64,000 nucleotides of DNA from Streptomyces flavochromogenes (GCF_000717595.1 NZ_JNZO01000011.1:62001-126000), one strand, 5' to 3'; positions 19,718 through 28,102 are shown, counted from the stretch's first letter. Notes: a model not told the origin generated them from the letters alone. Translations and numbers: made by a program.

Positions 19718-20398
19718 ATGCGCGAGATCCTCGGAAGGCGACGCAGGCTCCGGTTCCGGCGCAAGGCGAGGACCGCCCGGCTCGACGCGGCGGTCACCTT
19801 CGCCGTCGAATGGGACTGGCCCGTTCTGCCGGGAGCGGGCCTGAGAGCGACGACCCGCACGTCCGCGGGAGCCGCCTGCTCCTGCCCCGACCCCGAGTGC
19901 GTGGTGCCCGGCGCACACCCCTACGACCCCGGGCTGCTCGCGGCCACCACCGACGAGCGGATGATCCGCTGGTGGTGGACCCGGCGCCCGGACGCCCCGG
20001 TGGTGCTCGCCACGGGAGGCGGCGCGCCCTGCGCGGTCAGTCTGCCCGCGGTCGCGGGAGCGCGGGCGCTCGCCGCGCTCGACGCCATGGGCATGCGGCT
20101 CGGCCCGGTGGTCGCGACCCCGACGCGATGGTCGATCCTCGTGGCCCCGTACGGCCTCGAACGGCTCGGCGAGCTGCTGTACGCGAAGGACAGCGTCCCC
20201 AGCTCGCTGCGCTTCCATGGAGAGGGCGGCTATCTACTCCTTCCGCCCTCGGTCGCCGGGACCGGGCAGGTCCGGTGGGAGCGGGCCCCTCTCGCGGGCT
20301 CGGCCCGGCCGTGGCTGCCGGACGTGGAGGCGGTGGTCGACGCCCTGGTGGAAGCGAGCACGAGCACGCCGGGCGGCGGGAGCCGGCTGGCGTACTGA
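19718..20398 (+). CDS. Bifunctional DNA primase/polymerase (prim-pol) domain protein, probably inactive
   Basis: 226 residues resembling the N-terminal prim-pol domain of plasmid/phage replication proteins: the CxCxxxxC-GxHP segment (CSCPDPECVVPGAHP), the WW of MIRWWWTRRP, VVLATGGG and the late GGYLLLPPS. The position where active enzymes have an acidic DxD (VVLDID-type) reads CAVSLP, and the following His motif is absent, so catalysis is doubtful. The ATG has GAAAGGA 10 bases upstream. Stand-alone, with no helicase or replication neighbours; possibly a DNA- or nucleotide-binding regulator. Confidence 0.8.
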   Translation: MREILGRRRRLRFRRKARTARLDAAVTFAVEWDWPVLPGAGLRATTRTSAGAACSCPDPECVVPGAHPYDPGLLAATTDERMIRWWWTRRPDAPVVLATGGGAPCAVSLPAVAGARALAALDAMGMRLGPVVATPTRWSILVAPYGLERLGELLYAKDSVPSSLRFHGEGGYLLLPPSVAGTGQVRWERAPLAGSARPWLPDVEAVVDALVEASTSTPGGGSRLAY

Positions 20399-20699
20399 GA
20401 GCGGGGGGCCGGCTGGCGTACGGAAAAGGCGCCCTCTCGGCCCTGGCGGGCGACACCGGCGCAGCATCGGCGCCGGGCCGGCGCCGGCGGGGCGCAGGCA
20501 TCGGCGCCGGCGGCGACACCGGTACCCGTACCGATGGCGGCACCGGCGGCAGCGCGGCGGGACATCCTTCACCCGAACGGGTGCGTACTGGTCCGACTTG
20601 TACGGGAAACGGGCGCGCGGCCGACCGTGCGCCCGTCGGCCGCCGCTATGTTCACCCCACCGTTCAAGATCTCCAGCCGAGCAGGAGCAGGTGGGGCGC
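20399..20699. other. 301-bp intergenic region with GC-rich inverted repeats
   Basis: The left part (20450-20560) is a run of GGCGCCGG-type blocks able to fold in several ways. An inverted repeat GGCCGAC/GTCGGCC (20619-20641) precedes a TATGTT (20647-20652) that could be a -10 element for the secreted-protein gene. No coding sequence recognised. Confidence 0.5.
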
Positions 20700-21338
20700 A
20701 TGGGTCCGGTGAACCTCCGTGTGGTCGGACTCGGGGCCGCCGTCACGGTCGCCGTGCTGCTGCCGCTGGTCGCGATGGCCGGGCCGACGGGCGAGCCCGT
20801 GGCGGGTGGGTCCGCACGACCGGCGCGTGCGGCCGACGCCGCCGACGCCGACGCGAAGCCCGGGGACCTGCTGAACGGGCTGGGCCTGGGCCGCCGTGCG
20901 GAGTCCGCAGCCGACCCCTCCACCCCCGTCCCACCCGGCGCCCCCGTCACTCCCCGTAGTGTCCCGGCCGCTCCGGCGCCTCCGGAGCGGGTCACGAACT
21001 GTGGGCCGGAACTCGCCTCTCCCGAGGGGGTCGAGGCGCAGACCTGCGTCCTGGCGGAGGGACCCGACACGTGGGGGCGTACGTACTACCGGAACGCGAC
21101 CGGCCAGAATCTCGACGCGTTTCTGACCCTCATGGCGCCCGGTGGGCGGACCGTTCAGGTCCGTTGCCCGGTCGCCGCGCAGGACGAACCGGGAACCTGT
21201 GAAACGCCCAGGGAGCGGGGCAAGGGGGTGGCCACGGCCTATACGGCGGTAGCGGAATTCGCAGGAACCGGCGAAGGGGACAACACCCCGCTGCTGCTGC
21301 GGGCGGGCAGCAACACGGCGGACAGCGAAGGAAGTTGA
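20700..21338 (+). CDS. Hypothetical secreted protein
   Basis: 212 residues; not recognised as any named family. The N-terminus (about 1-30, VVGLGAAVTVAVLLPLVAMA) is a signal peptide, followed by an Ala/Asp- and Pro-rich linker (about 40-100) and a compact C-terminal domain of ~110 residues with four Cys (NCGPE, QTCVL, RCPVA, TCETP), suggesting two disulfides. ATG 20700 with GGTGGGG upstream is chosen over a long upstream frame that lacks a ribosome site. Ends before a hairpin terminator. Confidence 0.75.
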   Translation: MGPVNLRVVGLGAAVTVAVLLPLVAMAGPTGEPVAGGSARPARAADAADADAKPGDLLNGLGLGRRAESAADPSTPVPPGAPVTPRSVPAAPAPPERVTNCGPELASPEGVEAQTCVLAEGPDTWGRTYYRNATGQNLDAFLTLMAPGGRTVQVRCPVAAQDEPGTCETPRERGKGVATAYTAVAEFAGTGEGDNTPLLLRAGSNTADSEGS

Positions 21339-21375
21339 GCGTCGACGCCTCGGACCTGCCGGAGGCGGACATGGA

Positions 21376-21420
21376 AAGGCCCGATCGCTGGCGACGGGGG
21401 ATGCACCAGCGACCGGGCTT
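21376..21420 (+). terminator. Terminator of the secreted-protein gene
   Basis: The arm AAGGCCCGATCGCTGG (21376-21391) pairs with CCAGCGACCGGGCTT (21406-21420) with one bulge and one mismatch. Confidence 0.75.
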
Positions 21421-21470
21421 CCAGAACGGTAACAAGAGATCTGCTGTTCGCAAATTCGATCTCGGTTATT

Positions 21471-21492
21471 CGGACAGGGATTTACCCGTCCG
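21471..21492 (-). terminator. Terminator of the SEC-C protein gene
   Basis: CGGACAGGG and CCCGTCCG with an ATTTA loop, in an AT-rich patch just past the DUF5926 gene on the minus strand. It faces the terminator at 21376-21420. Confidence 0.55.
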
Positions 21493-21557
21493 CAGACCGG
21501 GTTGTGGCGGAAGTCACCGACTGGTCGGTCTGTCAGTCACCGATACCACGCGGGGTA

Positions 21558-22535
21558 TCAGCTGAGAGTCACCTGACGGTTCGTGAGACCGCCACGCGCG
21601 CGCCGCTCCTCCGCGGTGAGCGGAGCGTCCGAGGCGAGCGCTTCGGTCAGCCGCTCGGCGAACTCGGCGGCCGGCTTCTCGCACTCCTCCGCCGTCATCG
21701 AGGTCGGAAGATCCCAGACCGGCACCATCAGTCCGTGCGCGCGGAACGAACCGACGAGGCGGGTGTCCGCGCCGATGGAGGTACCGCCGGCGGCCTGGAG
21801 ACGGGCGAGCGCGTCGAGGAGCTTCTCCTCCGGGTACGGCATGACCCAGCGCAGGTGGTTCTTGTCCGGGGTCTCGCACCAGTAGGCCGAGTCGACGCTC
21901 GCCAGCTTCACGGTGGGGATCGCGGCCGCGTTGGCCCGCTCCAGGGAGGCGGCGACCTCCGGGTCGGCGCCGTCCGCGGACTGCGGGATCCAGAACTCGA
22001 AGCCCGAGTGGACCTCAGGGGCGAACGCGGCGTCCGCGTCGAGCAGATCCTGCAGGCGCGGGCCCTCGGCCGGTACGCGGCGCGGCGGGACCGGGGTGCC
22101 CGGCTCGGTCTCCAGGGCGCGCTGGAGGGTGTCGGCGAGGTCGCGGGCGAGGTCGCCGGAGGTGGAGTCGTTCTGCAGGGCGAGCAGGACGGAGCCGTCG
22201 TCGCGGCGGAGCGCCGGCCACGCCATCGGCAGCACGGTCGCGAGCGTCACGGAGGGAACGCCCTCCGGGAGCCCGCCCTTGAGGGTGAGCGGCACGGTGG
22301 CGGCGGGCACCAGCTCGCGCAGCGCGACCCAGTCGCACTCGCCGGCCAGGCCCTCGAAGGGGCGCTGGACGAGTTCGGTCACGGCGTGCGCGGCGGCCCG
22401 GCCGTGACACGCCTTGTAGCGGCGGCCCGAACCGCACGGGCACGGCTCGCGCGCCCCGACGACCGGGATCTCCCCGTTCGTGACCTGTGCCTGACCGGTC
22501 TTGCCGGCCTTCGTCTGGGGGCGCTTCTTGGCCAT
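21558..22535 (-). CDS. SEC-C motif / DUF5926 family protein
   Basis: 325 residues. Lys-rich N-terminus (MAKKRPQTKAGKTG) then a SEC-C zinc motif EPCPCGSGRRYKACHG (about 31-46; CxC...CH), the same motif found at the SecA C-terminus. The remaining ~270 residues are a conserved actinobacterial domain of unknown function. SEC-C motifs bind zinc and can contact ribosomes or SecB-like partners; none is indicated here. ATG with GGGAG upstream; monocistronic. Confidence 0.88.
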   Translation of the reverse strand: MAKKRPQTKAGKTGQAQVTNGEIPVVGAREPCPCGSGRRYKACHGRAAAHAVTELVQRPFEGLAGECDWVALRELVPAATVPLTLKGGLPEGVPSVTLATVLPMAWPALRRDDGSVLLALQNDSTSGDLARDLADTLQRALETEPGTPVPPRRVPAEGPRLQDLLDADAAFAPEVHSGFEFWIPQSADGADPEVAASLERANAAAIPTVKLASVDSAYWCETPDKNHLRWVMPYPEEKLLDALARLQAAGGTSIGADTRLVGSFRAHGLMVPVWDLPTSMTAEECEKPAAEFAERLTEALASDAPLTAEERRARGGLTNRQVTLS

Positions 22536-22706
22536 GGTGTGGCTTTCTCCCGATCGCGGCGGTGCGGTGCTTGTTCCGGGCGCGAGCCTAGCCGCACCGC
22601 GCACCGACGCCCTTCAGGCGGGCCGTTGCCCCCCCCCGTGAGGGGGCGGCCGCGGGGCGCCGTGCGCGGTCGGGATCGCCCCGTGCGGAGACCGCCGACC
22701 ACGGTG

Positions 22707-22784
22707 CGGCGCCGGGATGCTCGTACGGCGTCGCTCCAGGTCGTACGGCGCCGGGATCCTCGTACGACGTCAGTCCAGGTCGTC
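22707..22784. repeat. Two tandem 39-bp repeats at the 3' end of the ATPase gene
   Basis: Units 22707-22745 and 22746-22784 share CGGCGCCGGGAT and CTCGTACG and end in TCCAGGTCGT. The second unit runs into the last codons of the RsbW-like gene (ending 22770), so the first looks like a duplicated gene end. Confidence 0.65.
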
Positions 22785-23285
22785 GTACGCGTCCAGGATG
22801 TCGAAGCGGGAGCCGCCGCCGACACGGGACGCGAAGTCCTCGCGGCGGTGTCCCGCGGTCACCACCACCCAGACCGTGACCTCGCCGGTCGCGCTGTCCC
22901 GCACACCCCAGTCCTGCGCCAGCGCGCTGATGATGTTCAGCCCGCGGCCGCCCCGTGCGGTGACCGACGGCGTCGCCGGAACGGGCCGGGTCGGACCGCC
23001 TCCGTCCGTGACCTCGACTCTGAGGCCGCCCGCCGGGTCCACCCGCCAGGCCGCCCGTACATCCCCGTCGCCTCGATCCGCCTGCCCCAGCGGCCTGCCG
23101 TACCGGCAGGCATTGCTGAGCAACTCGGAAAGGATCAGCACCGCGTCGTCGACGACCGATTCGGACACCCCGCTGCGGTACAGCTCGTCCCGCATCCGGT
23201 GTCTCGCCTCACCCACGCCCGCAGGGCCATGGGGTACGGCCATGCTCGACGACGTGGGCACCTCCTGTGCCACCACCAACGCCAC
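22770..23285 (-). CDS. RsbW-like anti-sigma ATPase (HATPase_c_2)
   Basis: 171 residues from the chosen GTG. GHKL ATPase fold with N-box VLILSELLSNACRYGRPLG, G1 EVTDGGGPTRP and G2 ARGGRGLNIISALAQDWG. Proposed to act as a switch kinase on STAS proteins or sigma factors. The start is decided by a perfect ribosome site AAAGGAGGT (23293-23301) seven bases before GTG 23285; a GTG at 23372 keeps the frame but lacks one. The segment VALVVAQEVPTSSSMAVPHG before the ATPase fold is a short tail of unknown role. Confidence 0.85.
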   Translation of the reverse strand: MALVVAQEVPTSSSMAVPHGPAGVGEARHRMRDELYRSGVSESVVDDAVLILSELLSNACRYGRPLGQADRGDGDVRAAWRVDPAGGLRVEVTDGGGPTRPVPATPSVTARGGRGLNIISALAQDWGVRDSATGEVTVWVVVTAGHRREDFASRVGGGSRFDILDAYDDLD

Positions 23286-23538
23286 CCCCGAGACCTCCTT
23301 TGCCCCACGCCACGGTGTGGATGCCCCAATGGCCTGGACCGGAAACCGGCCAATCAGTGTGCGATGAGGCACTCGTGACGATCGCGTACGCGTGGAACGC
23401 GCCGGTGCACTCCCTGTAAGCCCTGTGAAGCCTTGTGGCGCAAGGGGAAGAGGGTGCTGAAGGGGAGGCCGGGAAGGCGAGAAAGGGCGAAACGCGGGAA
23501 ACGTGCCCGTCGCGGGAACGCGTCGGCCGCCGGAGACA

Positions 23539-24360
23539 TCAGTCGCGACGCAGCTGGGAGAGCACCTGCTTGGGGCGGTTGGTGATGATCGCGTCCACCC
23601 CGAGGCGCTCGCAGAGCTCGACGTCCTCGGCCTCGTCCACGGTCCAGACATGGACCTGGTGCCCGGCCTTCTGGAGCCGCAGGATCACGGCCGGGTGGTG
23701 GCGGACGATCCGGATCGACGGCCCGGCGATGCGCGCGCCCGCGGGGAGCCGTCCGTCACGCAGTCGCGGCGAGACGAACTGGGCGAGGGAGACGGTGGGG
23801 AGCGTCGGCGACGCGGCGGCGATCCGGTGCAGGGAGCGGGCCGAGAAGCTCATGACGCGTACCGGGGACTCGTCGGGGGACGCGGGCGCGTCCAGGCCGA
23901 AACGCTTCAGGAGCTGGAGCAGCCGCTCCTCGACCTGGCCGGCCCAGCGGGTGGGGTGCTTGGTCTCGATGGCCAGCTCGACCTGGCGCCCGGCGTCGGA
24001 GACCAGCTCCAGGAGCCGCTCCAGGGTGAGGACGGAGGTGTACCCGGGGTCGCCCCAGTCGGGACTCTCGCGGGAGTCGTCGCGGCCCTTCCAGGTGCCG
24101 AAGTCGAGGGCGGCGAGATCGGCGAGTTCCAGGGCCGAGACGGCGCCGCGGCCGTTCGAGGTGCGGTCGACGCGGCGGTCGTGGACGCAGACGAGATGGC
24201 CGTCGGCGGTGAGCCTGACGTCGCACTCCAGGGCGTCGGCGCCGTCCTCGATGGCCTTCACATAGGCGGCCAGAGTGTGTTCCGGTGCGTCTTCGGAGGC
24301 TCCACGGTGGGCGACGACCTGGAGGGGGACGCTGTTCGGGTGCTGCCGTGCGTGAGTCAC
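23539..24360 (-). CDS. Glycerophosphodiester phosphodiesterase
   Basis: 273 residues of GDPD TIM-barrel. The catalytic N-terminal motif is intact: AHRGASEDAPEHTLAAY (HR and E), then ALECDVRLTADG and CVHD (second catalytic His). It hydrolyses deacylated phospholipid headgroup diesters to glycerol-3-phosphate and an alcohol. No signal peptide, so cytoplasmic. GTG 24360 used because it sits just before the conserved region; the ribosome site is weak. Divergent from the HtrA-like gene. Confidence 0.9.
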   Translation of the reverse strand: MTHARQHPNSVPLQVVAHRGASEDAPEHTLAAYVKAIEDGADALECDVRLTADGHLVCVHDRRVDRTSNGRGAVSALELADLAALDFGTWKGRDDSRESPDWGDPGYTSVLTLERLLELVSDAGRQVELAIETKHPTRWAGQVEERLLQLLKRFGLDAPASPDESPVRVMSFSARSLHRIAAASPTLPTVSLAQFVSPRLRDGRLPAGARIAGPSIRIVRHHPAVILRLQKAGHQVHVWTVDEAEDVELCERLGVDAIITNRPKQVLSQLRRD

Positions 24361-24567
24361 GGCGTCATGGTGCCATTGGCGGGGCGGCGCGGGCACACCG
24401 GAAGGTGTCCATTCTGTCCGTATATAAAGGTAGGGGGGTGAATGCACAGCTCCGCCTTACAGCGGCCTGACGTCCTGTGGGAAAAGCTGGTGCAACACCC
24501 TGGACGCAGTAGGTGACCCGTAGGTACCACCCACCCCACCCCGCGCAGTCAACGAGGAGAGCGAGCT

Positions 24568-26037
24568 GTGAGCACCGAGAACGAGGGCACGGCGGTACCG
24601 GCGGACCACCCGGCTGCCCCGTCCACTCCGTCCACCCCTCCGACGACTCCGACGCCTCCGGCCACTCCCTCGGTGTCGACGCCGGCTCCCGCGCCGACGG
24701 AGGCCCCGACGGTCGCGCAGAACGCGGTCCCGGAACCGACCCCTGCCCCGGCCCCTACCTCGACCCCGGCACCGGCCCAGACCCCGGCACCCGCCTCCGC
24801 GCCGGAGCCGACGGCGGCCACTCCCACCCCGGCCGCCGCCGGGGCCGGCTGGCCGCCGCCCCCGCCGACCGTGCCCGCCTGGGGCGCCCCGCTCCCGCCC
24901 GCTCCCGCGGCCCCGCGGCGACGGGGCGGCGGCCTGGTGGCGGCGGTCCTGGTCGCGGCGCTCGTCGCGGGCGGCATCGGTGGTGGCATCGGCTACTGGG
25001 CCGCCCAGCGCGGTGACGACGACGTCAGCTCCACGACGGTCTCCTCGGGCGAGGCCCCGGCGTCGTTCAAGCGCGACCCCGGGACGGTCGCGGCGGTCGC
25101 CGCGAAGGCGCTGCCGAGCGTGGTCACCATCCAGGCGAAGTCGGGAGGTTCGCAGGCCGAGGGCGGCACGGGCACGGGCTTCGTGTACGACCAGGAGGGC
25201 CACATCGTCACCAACAACCACGTGGTGGCGTCGGCGGCGGACGGCGGCACGCTCTCCGTGACGTTCCCGGACGGCAAGTCGTACGACGCGGAGGTCGTCG
25301 GCCGGGCCGAGGGCTACGACGTGGCCGTACTGAAGCTCACGAACGCGCCGAAGGGGCTGCAGCCGCTGCCGCTGGGCGACTCCGACAAGGTGGCGGTCGG
25401 CGACTCGACGATCGCGATCGGCGCGCCCTTCGGTCTGTCGAACACGGTGACGACGGGCATCATCAGCGCCAAGAACCGTCCGGTCGCGTCGGGCGACGGT
25501 TCGGGCGGCAGCAACTCGTACATGAGCGCGCTGCAGACGGACGCGTCGATCAACCCGGGCAACTCGGGCGGGCCGCTGCTCGACGCGAGCGGCGCGGTGA
25601 TCGGCATCAACTCGGCCATCCAGTCCACCGGTAGCGGCTTCGGCCAGTCCCAGGCGGGTTCGATCGGCCTCGGCTTCGCGATCCCGGTGAACCAGGCGAA
25701 GAACGTGGCGCAGCAGCTGATCAGGACGGGCAAGCCGGTGTACCCGGTGATCGGCGCGACGGTGAACATGCAGGAGCAGGGCGAGGGCGCGACGATCGCC
25801 TCCCAGGGCTCGGGCGGCACCCCATCGGTGACTCCCGACGGTCCGGCGGCGAAGGCGGGCCTGAAGCCCGGTGACGTGATCACGGGCTTCGACGACCACC
25901 AGATCGACAGCGGTCCCTCCCTCATCAGTGAGATCTGGACCCACAAGCCGGGCGACCAGGTCAAGGTCACCTACGAGCGGGACGGCAAGACCTCCACGGC
26001 CACGGTCACCCTCGGCGAACGCACCGGCGACAGCTGA
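24568..26037 (+). CDS. HtrA/DegP-type membrane-anchored serine protease with PDZ domain
   Basis: 489 residues. A ~115-residue Pro/Ala/Thr-rich cytosolic tail, one TM (about 122-145), a trypsin-like domain with complete triad His218 (NNHVVAS), Asp251 (YDVAVLKL) and Ser333 (NPGNSGGPL), and a C-terminal PDZ domain (about 395-480, GPAAKAGLKPGDVITGF). Outside the membrane it would degrade misfolded secreted proteins. GTG with GAGGAGAG. The promoter region contains a direct repeat GTAGGTGACC/GTAGGTACCA (about 24509-24529), possibly a stress-regulator site. Confidence 0.93.
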   Translation: MSTENEGTAVPADHPAAPSTPSTPPTTPTPPATPSVSTPAPAPTEAPTVAQNAVPEPTPAPAPTSTPAPAQTPAPASAPEPTAATPTPAAAGAGWPPPPPTVPAWGAPLPPAPAAPRRRGGGLVAAVLVAALVAGGIGGGIGYWAAQRGDDDVSSTTVSSGEAPASFKRDPGTVAAVAAKALPSVVTIQAKSGGSQAEGGTGTGFVYDQEGHIVTNNHVVASAADGGTLSVTFPDGKSYDAEVVGRAEGYDVAVLKLTNAPKGLQPLPLGDSDKVAVGDSTIAIGAPFGLSNTVTTGIISAKNRPVASGDGSGGSNSYMSALQTDASINPGNSGGPLLDASGAVIGINSAIQSTGSGFGQSQAGSIGLGFAIPVNQAKNVAQQLIRTGKPVYPVIGATVNMQEQGEGATIASQGSGGTPSVTPDGPAAKAGLKPGDVITGFDDHQIDSGPSLISEIWTHKPGDQVKVTYERDGKTSTATVTLGERTGDS

Positions 26038-26085
26038 CCGGCTAGGCTGTCCCCCGCGCCGCAGGTGGACACACCGCCGGCGCGG

Positions 26086-26172
26086 GGTGGGTTGCCCGAG
26101 CGGCCTAAGGGAACGGTCTTGAAAACCGTCGTGGCAGCGATGTCACCGTGGGTTCAAATCCCACACCCACCG
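26086..26172 (+). tRNA. tRNA-Ser (anticodon UGA)
   Basis: Acceptor stem GGTGGGT/ACCCACC with discriminator G, a long variable arm (GTGGCAGCGATGTCAC) typical of class II tRNA-Ser, anticodon TGA within the loop CTTGAAA, and T-arm GGGTTCAAATCCC. 87 nt; the CCA end is not encoded. It decodes UCA and related serine codons and is charged by the serS product. Confidence 0.96.
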
Positions 26173-26199
26173 CAGTGGATCGGCGAACGCGCTGGTCGG

Positions 26200-26230
26200 A
26201 AGGGGTGCTCCGGATATCGGGGCGCCCCTT
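26200..26230 (+). terminator. Terminator of tRNA-Ser(UGA)
   Basis: AAGGGGTGCTCCG (26200-26212) pairs with CGGGGCGCCCCTT (26218-26230), two mismatches, loop GATAT. Confidence 0.75.
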
Positions 26231-26394
26231 CGTCGTGTGTGGGGGCGCGGGATTCCGGCGGGCCGGGACTCTTCGGGCGCGCTTCTTGAGCCCCTCGGGT
26301 CCTTCCGGGGTCCGCCCGGGGTGCCTCTGCGGATGCGGGACCCGGGTGGTGCCGTGATGCTGGAGGGGCTGGAACAGCGGCTAGGAGGGCCAGG

Positions 26395-26610
26395 ATGTCT
26401 GTGTTCGACAAGCTCAAGGGAATGCTGAAGGGCCACGAGGAACAGGCCTCCAAGGGCGTCGACAAGGCCGGCGACTACGTCGACGGGAAGACGCAGAGCA
26501 AGTACAGCGGCCAGGTCGACACCGCCCAGGAGAAGCTCAAGGAGCAACTGGGACAGACGGGTCAGCGGCCGGACTCTCCGCATCAGCCCCCGCCCCCGCC
26601 CCAGCAGTAG
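26395..26610 (+). CDS. Rv0909-family antitoxin-like protein
   Basis: 71 residues, highly charged and helical: VFDKLKGMLKGHEEQASKGV at the start and an AQEKLKEQLG helix, then a Pro/Gln tail. This matches the MT0933/Rv0909 antitoxin family, annotated as the antitoxin of Rv0910-type START-like toxins in mycobacteria. AGGAGGG 5 bases before ATG. No toxin-like gene is adjacent, so in Streptomyces it is either orphan or serves another role such as a CsbD-like stress protein. Confidence 0.78.
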   Translation: MSVFDKLKGMLKGHEEQASKGVDKAGDYVDGKTQSKYSGQVDTAQEKLKEQLGQTGQRPDSPHQPPPPPQQ

Positions 26611-26632
26611 CGCGAGGCACGAAGCGACCGTC

Positions 26633-26666
26633 AGGGGCGCCCCGGATCCACGTCCGGGGCGCCCCT
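26633..26666. terminator. Terminator after the antitoxin-like gene
   Basis: Perfect 14-bp stem AGGGGCGCCCCGGA/TCCGGGGCGCCCCT around TCCACG. Confidence 0.88.
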
Positions 26667-26744
26667 TCCGGGATGCGGCGGGGTCGGCTCTTCGGGTTTC
26701 ATGGGGCGTCGGAACGGTGGGGGACTGGACGAAGGAGTGGTGTC

Positions 26745-27269
26745 GTGGTGCGGATCGTGCTCGTGCAGGGGGACATCACCGCCGAGGCCGCCGACGCGAT
26801 CGTGAATGCCGCGAACTCGTCGCTGCTCGGCGGCGGCGGAGTCGACGGTGCCATTCACCGCAAGGGCGGCCCCGAGATCCTCGCCGCCTGTCAGGACCTG
26901 CGCCGCTCGCACTACGGCAAGGGGCTGGCCACCGGGCAGGCCGTGGCGACCACCGCGGGGCGGTTGCCGGCCCGGCATGTGATCCACACGGTCGGACCGG
27001 TCTGGTCGCGCGAGGAGGACCGGTCTGAGCTGCTGGCCTCCTGCTACCGCGCATCCCTGCGGATCGCGGACGAGTTGGGTGACCGCACGGTCGCGTTCCC
27101 CGCCATCTCCACCGGGATCTACGGCTGGCCGATCGACGACGGGGCCAGGATCGCCGTGCGCACGGTACGGGCCACCCCCACCGACGTGGAGGAGGTCCGC
27201 TTCGTGCTCTTCGACGCCCCGGCCTATGCGGCCTTCGAGGCGGCCGCGGGGGAGCGGGACGTTCCGTAG
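26745..27269 (+). CDS. Macro-domain ADP-ribose hydrolase (YmdB-like)
   Basis: 174 residues consisting of one macro domain. QGDITAEAADAIVNAANSSL followed by GGGGVDGAIHRKGG is the ADP-ribose-binding loop, and SRTGIYG-like AISTGIYGWP is the second. MacroD/YmdB enzymes release O-acetyl-ADP-ribose or mono-ADP-ribose from proteins and bases. GTG 26745 has GAAGGAG seven bases upstream; the next GTG (26748) is also possible. Follows its own terminator-insulated region. Confidence 0.92.
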   Translation: MVRIVLVQGDITAEAADAIVNAANSSLLGGGGVDGAIHRKGGPEILAACQDLRRSHYGKGLATGQAVATTAGRLPARHVIHTVGPVWSREEDRSELLASCYRASLRIADELGDRTVAFPAISTGIYGWPIDDGARIAVRTVRATPTDVEEVRFVLFDAPAYAAFEAAAGERDVP

Positions 27270-27662
27270 GTCGAACCTTTCCTTTCCTTCTGCCCGTGCG
27301 TTCGGTCTCCGTGTACCGGGGGCGCGCCGTCGTGATCTTCCGGCGGGGAGATTGGCGGAAAATCTGCCGGAACGCTTCCTCCCGTGCGGCGCACGGGCCA
27401 CCGCTGTCCTGAATGCCTTTTGCCCGGGTGAGCTGGGCCTTTGCTCGAAGCCGCCGGGTTTATCTGCTTCTCCTCACGCTTGCGGGGGAATCGGGCGCTC
27501 CGGGGTGGTTCGCCGGGGATTCGGTGGGCAACTCTGGAGTCGCGACGTCGATCACCAACGACCGGGGCGGTCGGCCAACTGCCTTGGAAATAGCCGTACT
27601 TCAGAGCACTTCAGAGCAGTTCCGTGCAACAGCACCAGCTTTCAGTTCCCGGAGGAACAGAC
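27270..27662. other. 393-bp intergenic region with lower GC
   Basis: No coding sequence recognised; composition is clearly less GC-rich than the flanks. The tandem repeat ACTTCAGAGC (27598-27607, 27608-27617) lies 46 bp before the secreted-protein start and could be a regulator site or part of the 5' leader. Confidence 0.6.
27598..27617. repeat. Tandem 10-bp direct repeat in leader of secreted protein gene
   Basis: Two exact copies of ACTTCAGAGC, one helical turn apart, upstream of the gene at 27663. Confidence 0.65.
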
Positions 27663-27968
27663 ATGGCAAGCATCCGTACCGCCCGCATCCTCGCCGCCGC
27701 CGCCGCCCTGCCCCTCGCCGCCGCGCTCTTCACCGGGGTGGCCCAGGCCGACAACGGCGGGTTCGCGGACGACGGATCGAACACGAGCGTCGCCACGATC
27801 ACCGGCAGCGGCGTGGGCGGGGGCAACTTCGGCAACTCGACCACGACGCAGCAGGTGGCGACCGGTTCCGGTGCCTCCAACCAGAACAACACGGCCAGCG
27901 TGAACGGCTCCGCCTTCACCCACATCGCCCAGAACAACGCGGTGGTCAACTTCCTCCCCTGGTGGTGA
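27663..27968 (+). CDS. Small secreted Asn/Gly-rich protein
   Basis: 101 residues. Signal peptide about 1-30 (ILAAAAALPLAAALFTGVAQA). The ~70-residue mature part is rich in Asn, Gly, Ser and Thr with no Cys: GNFGNSTTTQQVATGSGAS, NQNNTASVNGS, and ends VVNFLPWW. The alternating polar/hydrophobic N/G/S pattern resembles rodlin or curlin-type amyloid repeats of the Streptomyces surface layer, but similarity is only compositional and the family is not assigned. Clear GGAGGAACAG ribosome site 8 bases ahead of ATG. Confidence 0.75.
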   Translation: MASIRTARILAAAAALPLAAALFTGVAQADNGGFADDGSNTSVATITGSGVGGGNFGNSTTTQQVATGSGASNQNNTASVNGSAFTHIAQNNAVVNFLPWW

Positions 27969-28102
27969 CCGTCCCGGGACGACAGCCGGCCCGACGGGGG
28001 GCGTGACCGCGGTGTGAACGACGGCCTGTGCGCCGGTACTTCGGTACCGGCGTGCGGGCCGTCCCGCGTGTGCCCCCGGGCGGGCGCGGTCGGTCGTCGA
28101 CC

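Noticed and set aside
20450..20560. Small ORFs within the GC-rich block after the prim-pol gene
   Set aside because: Pure GGC/GCC low complexity with no ribosome site and no recognisable product.
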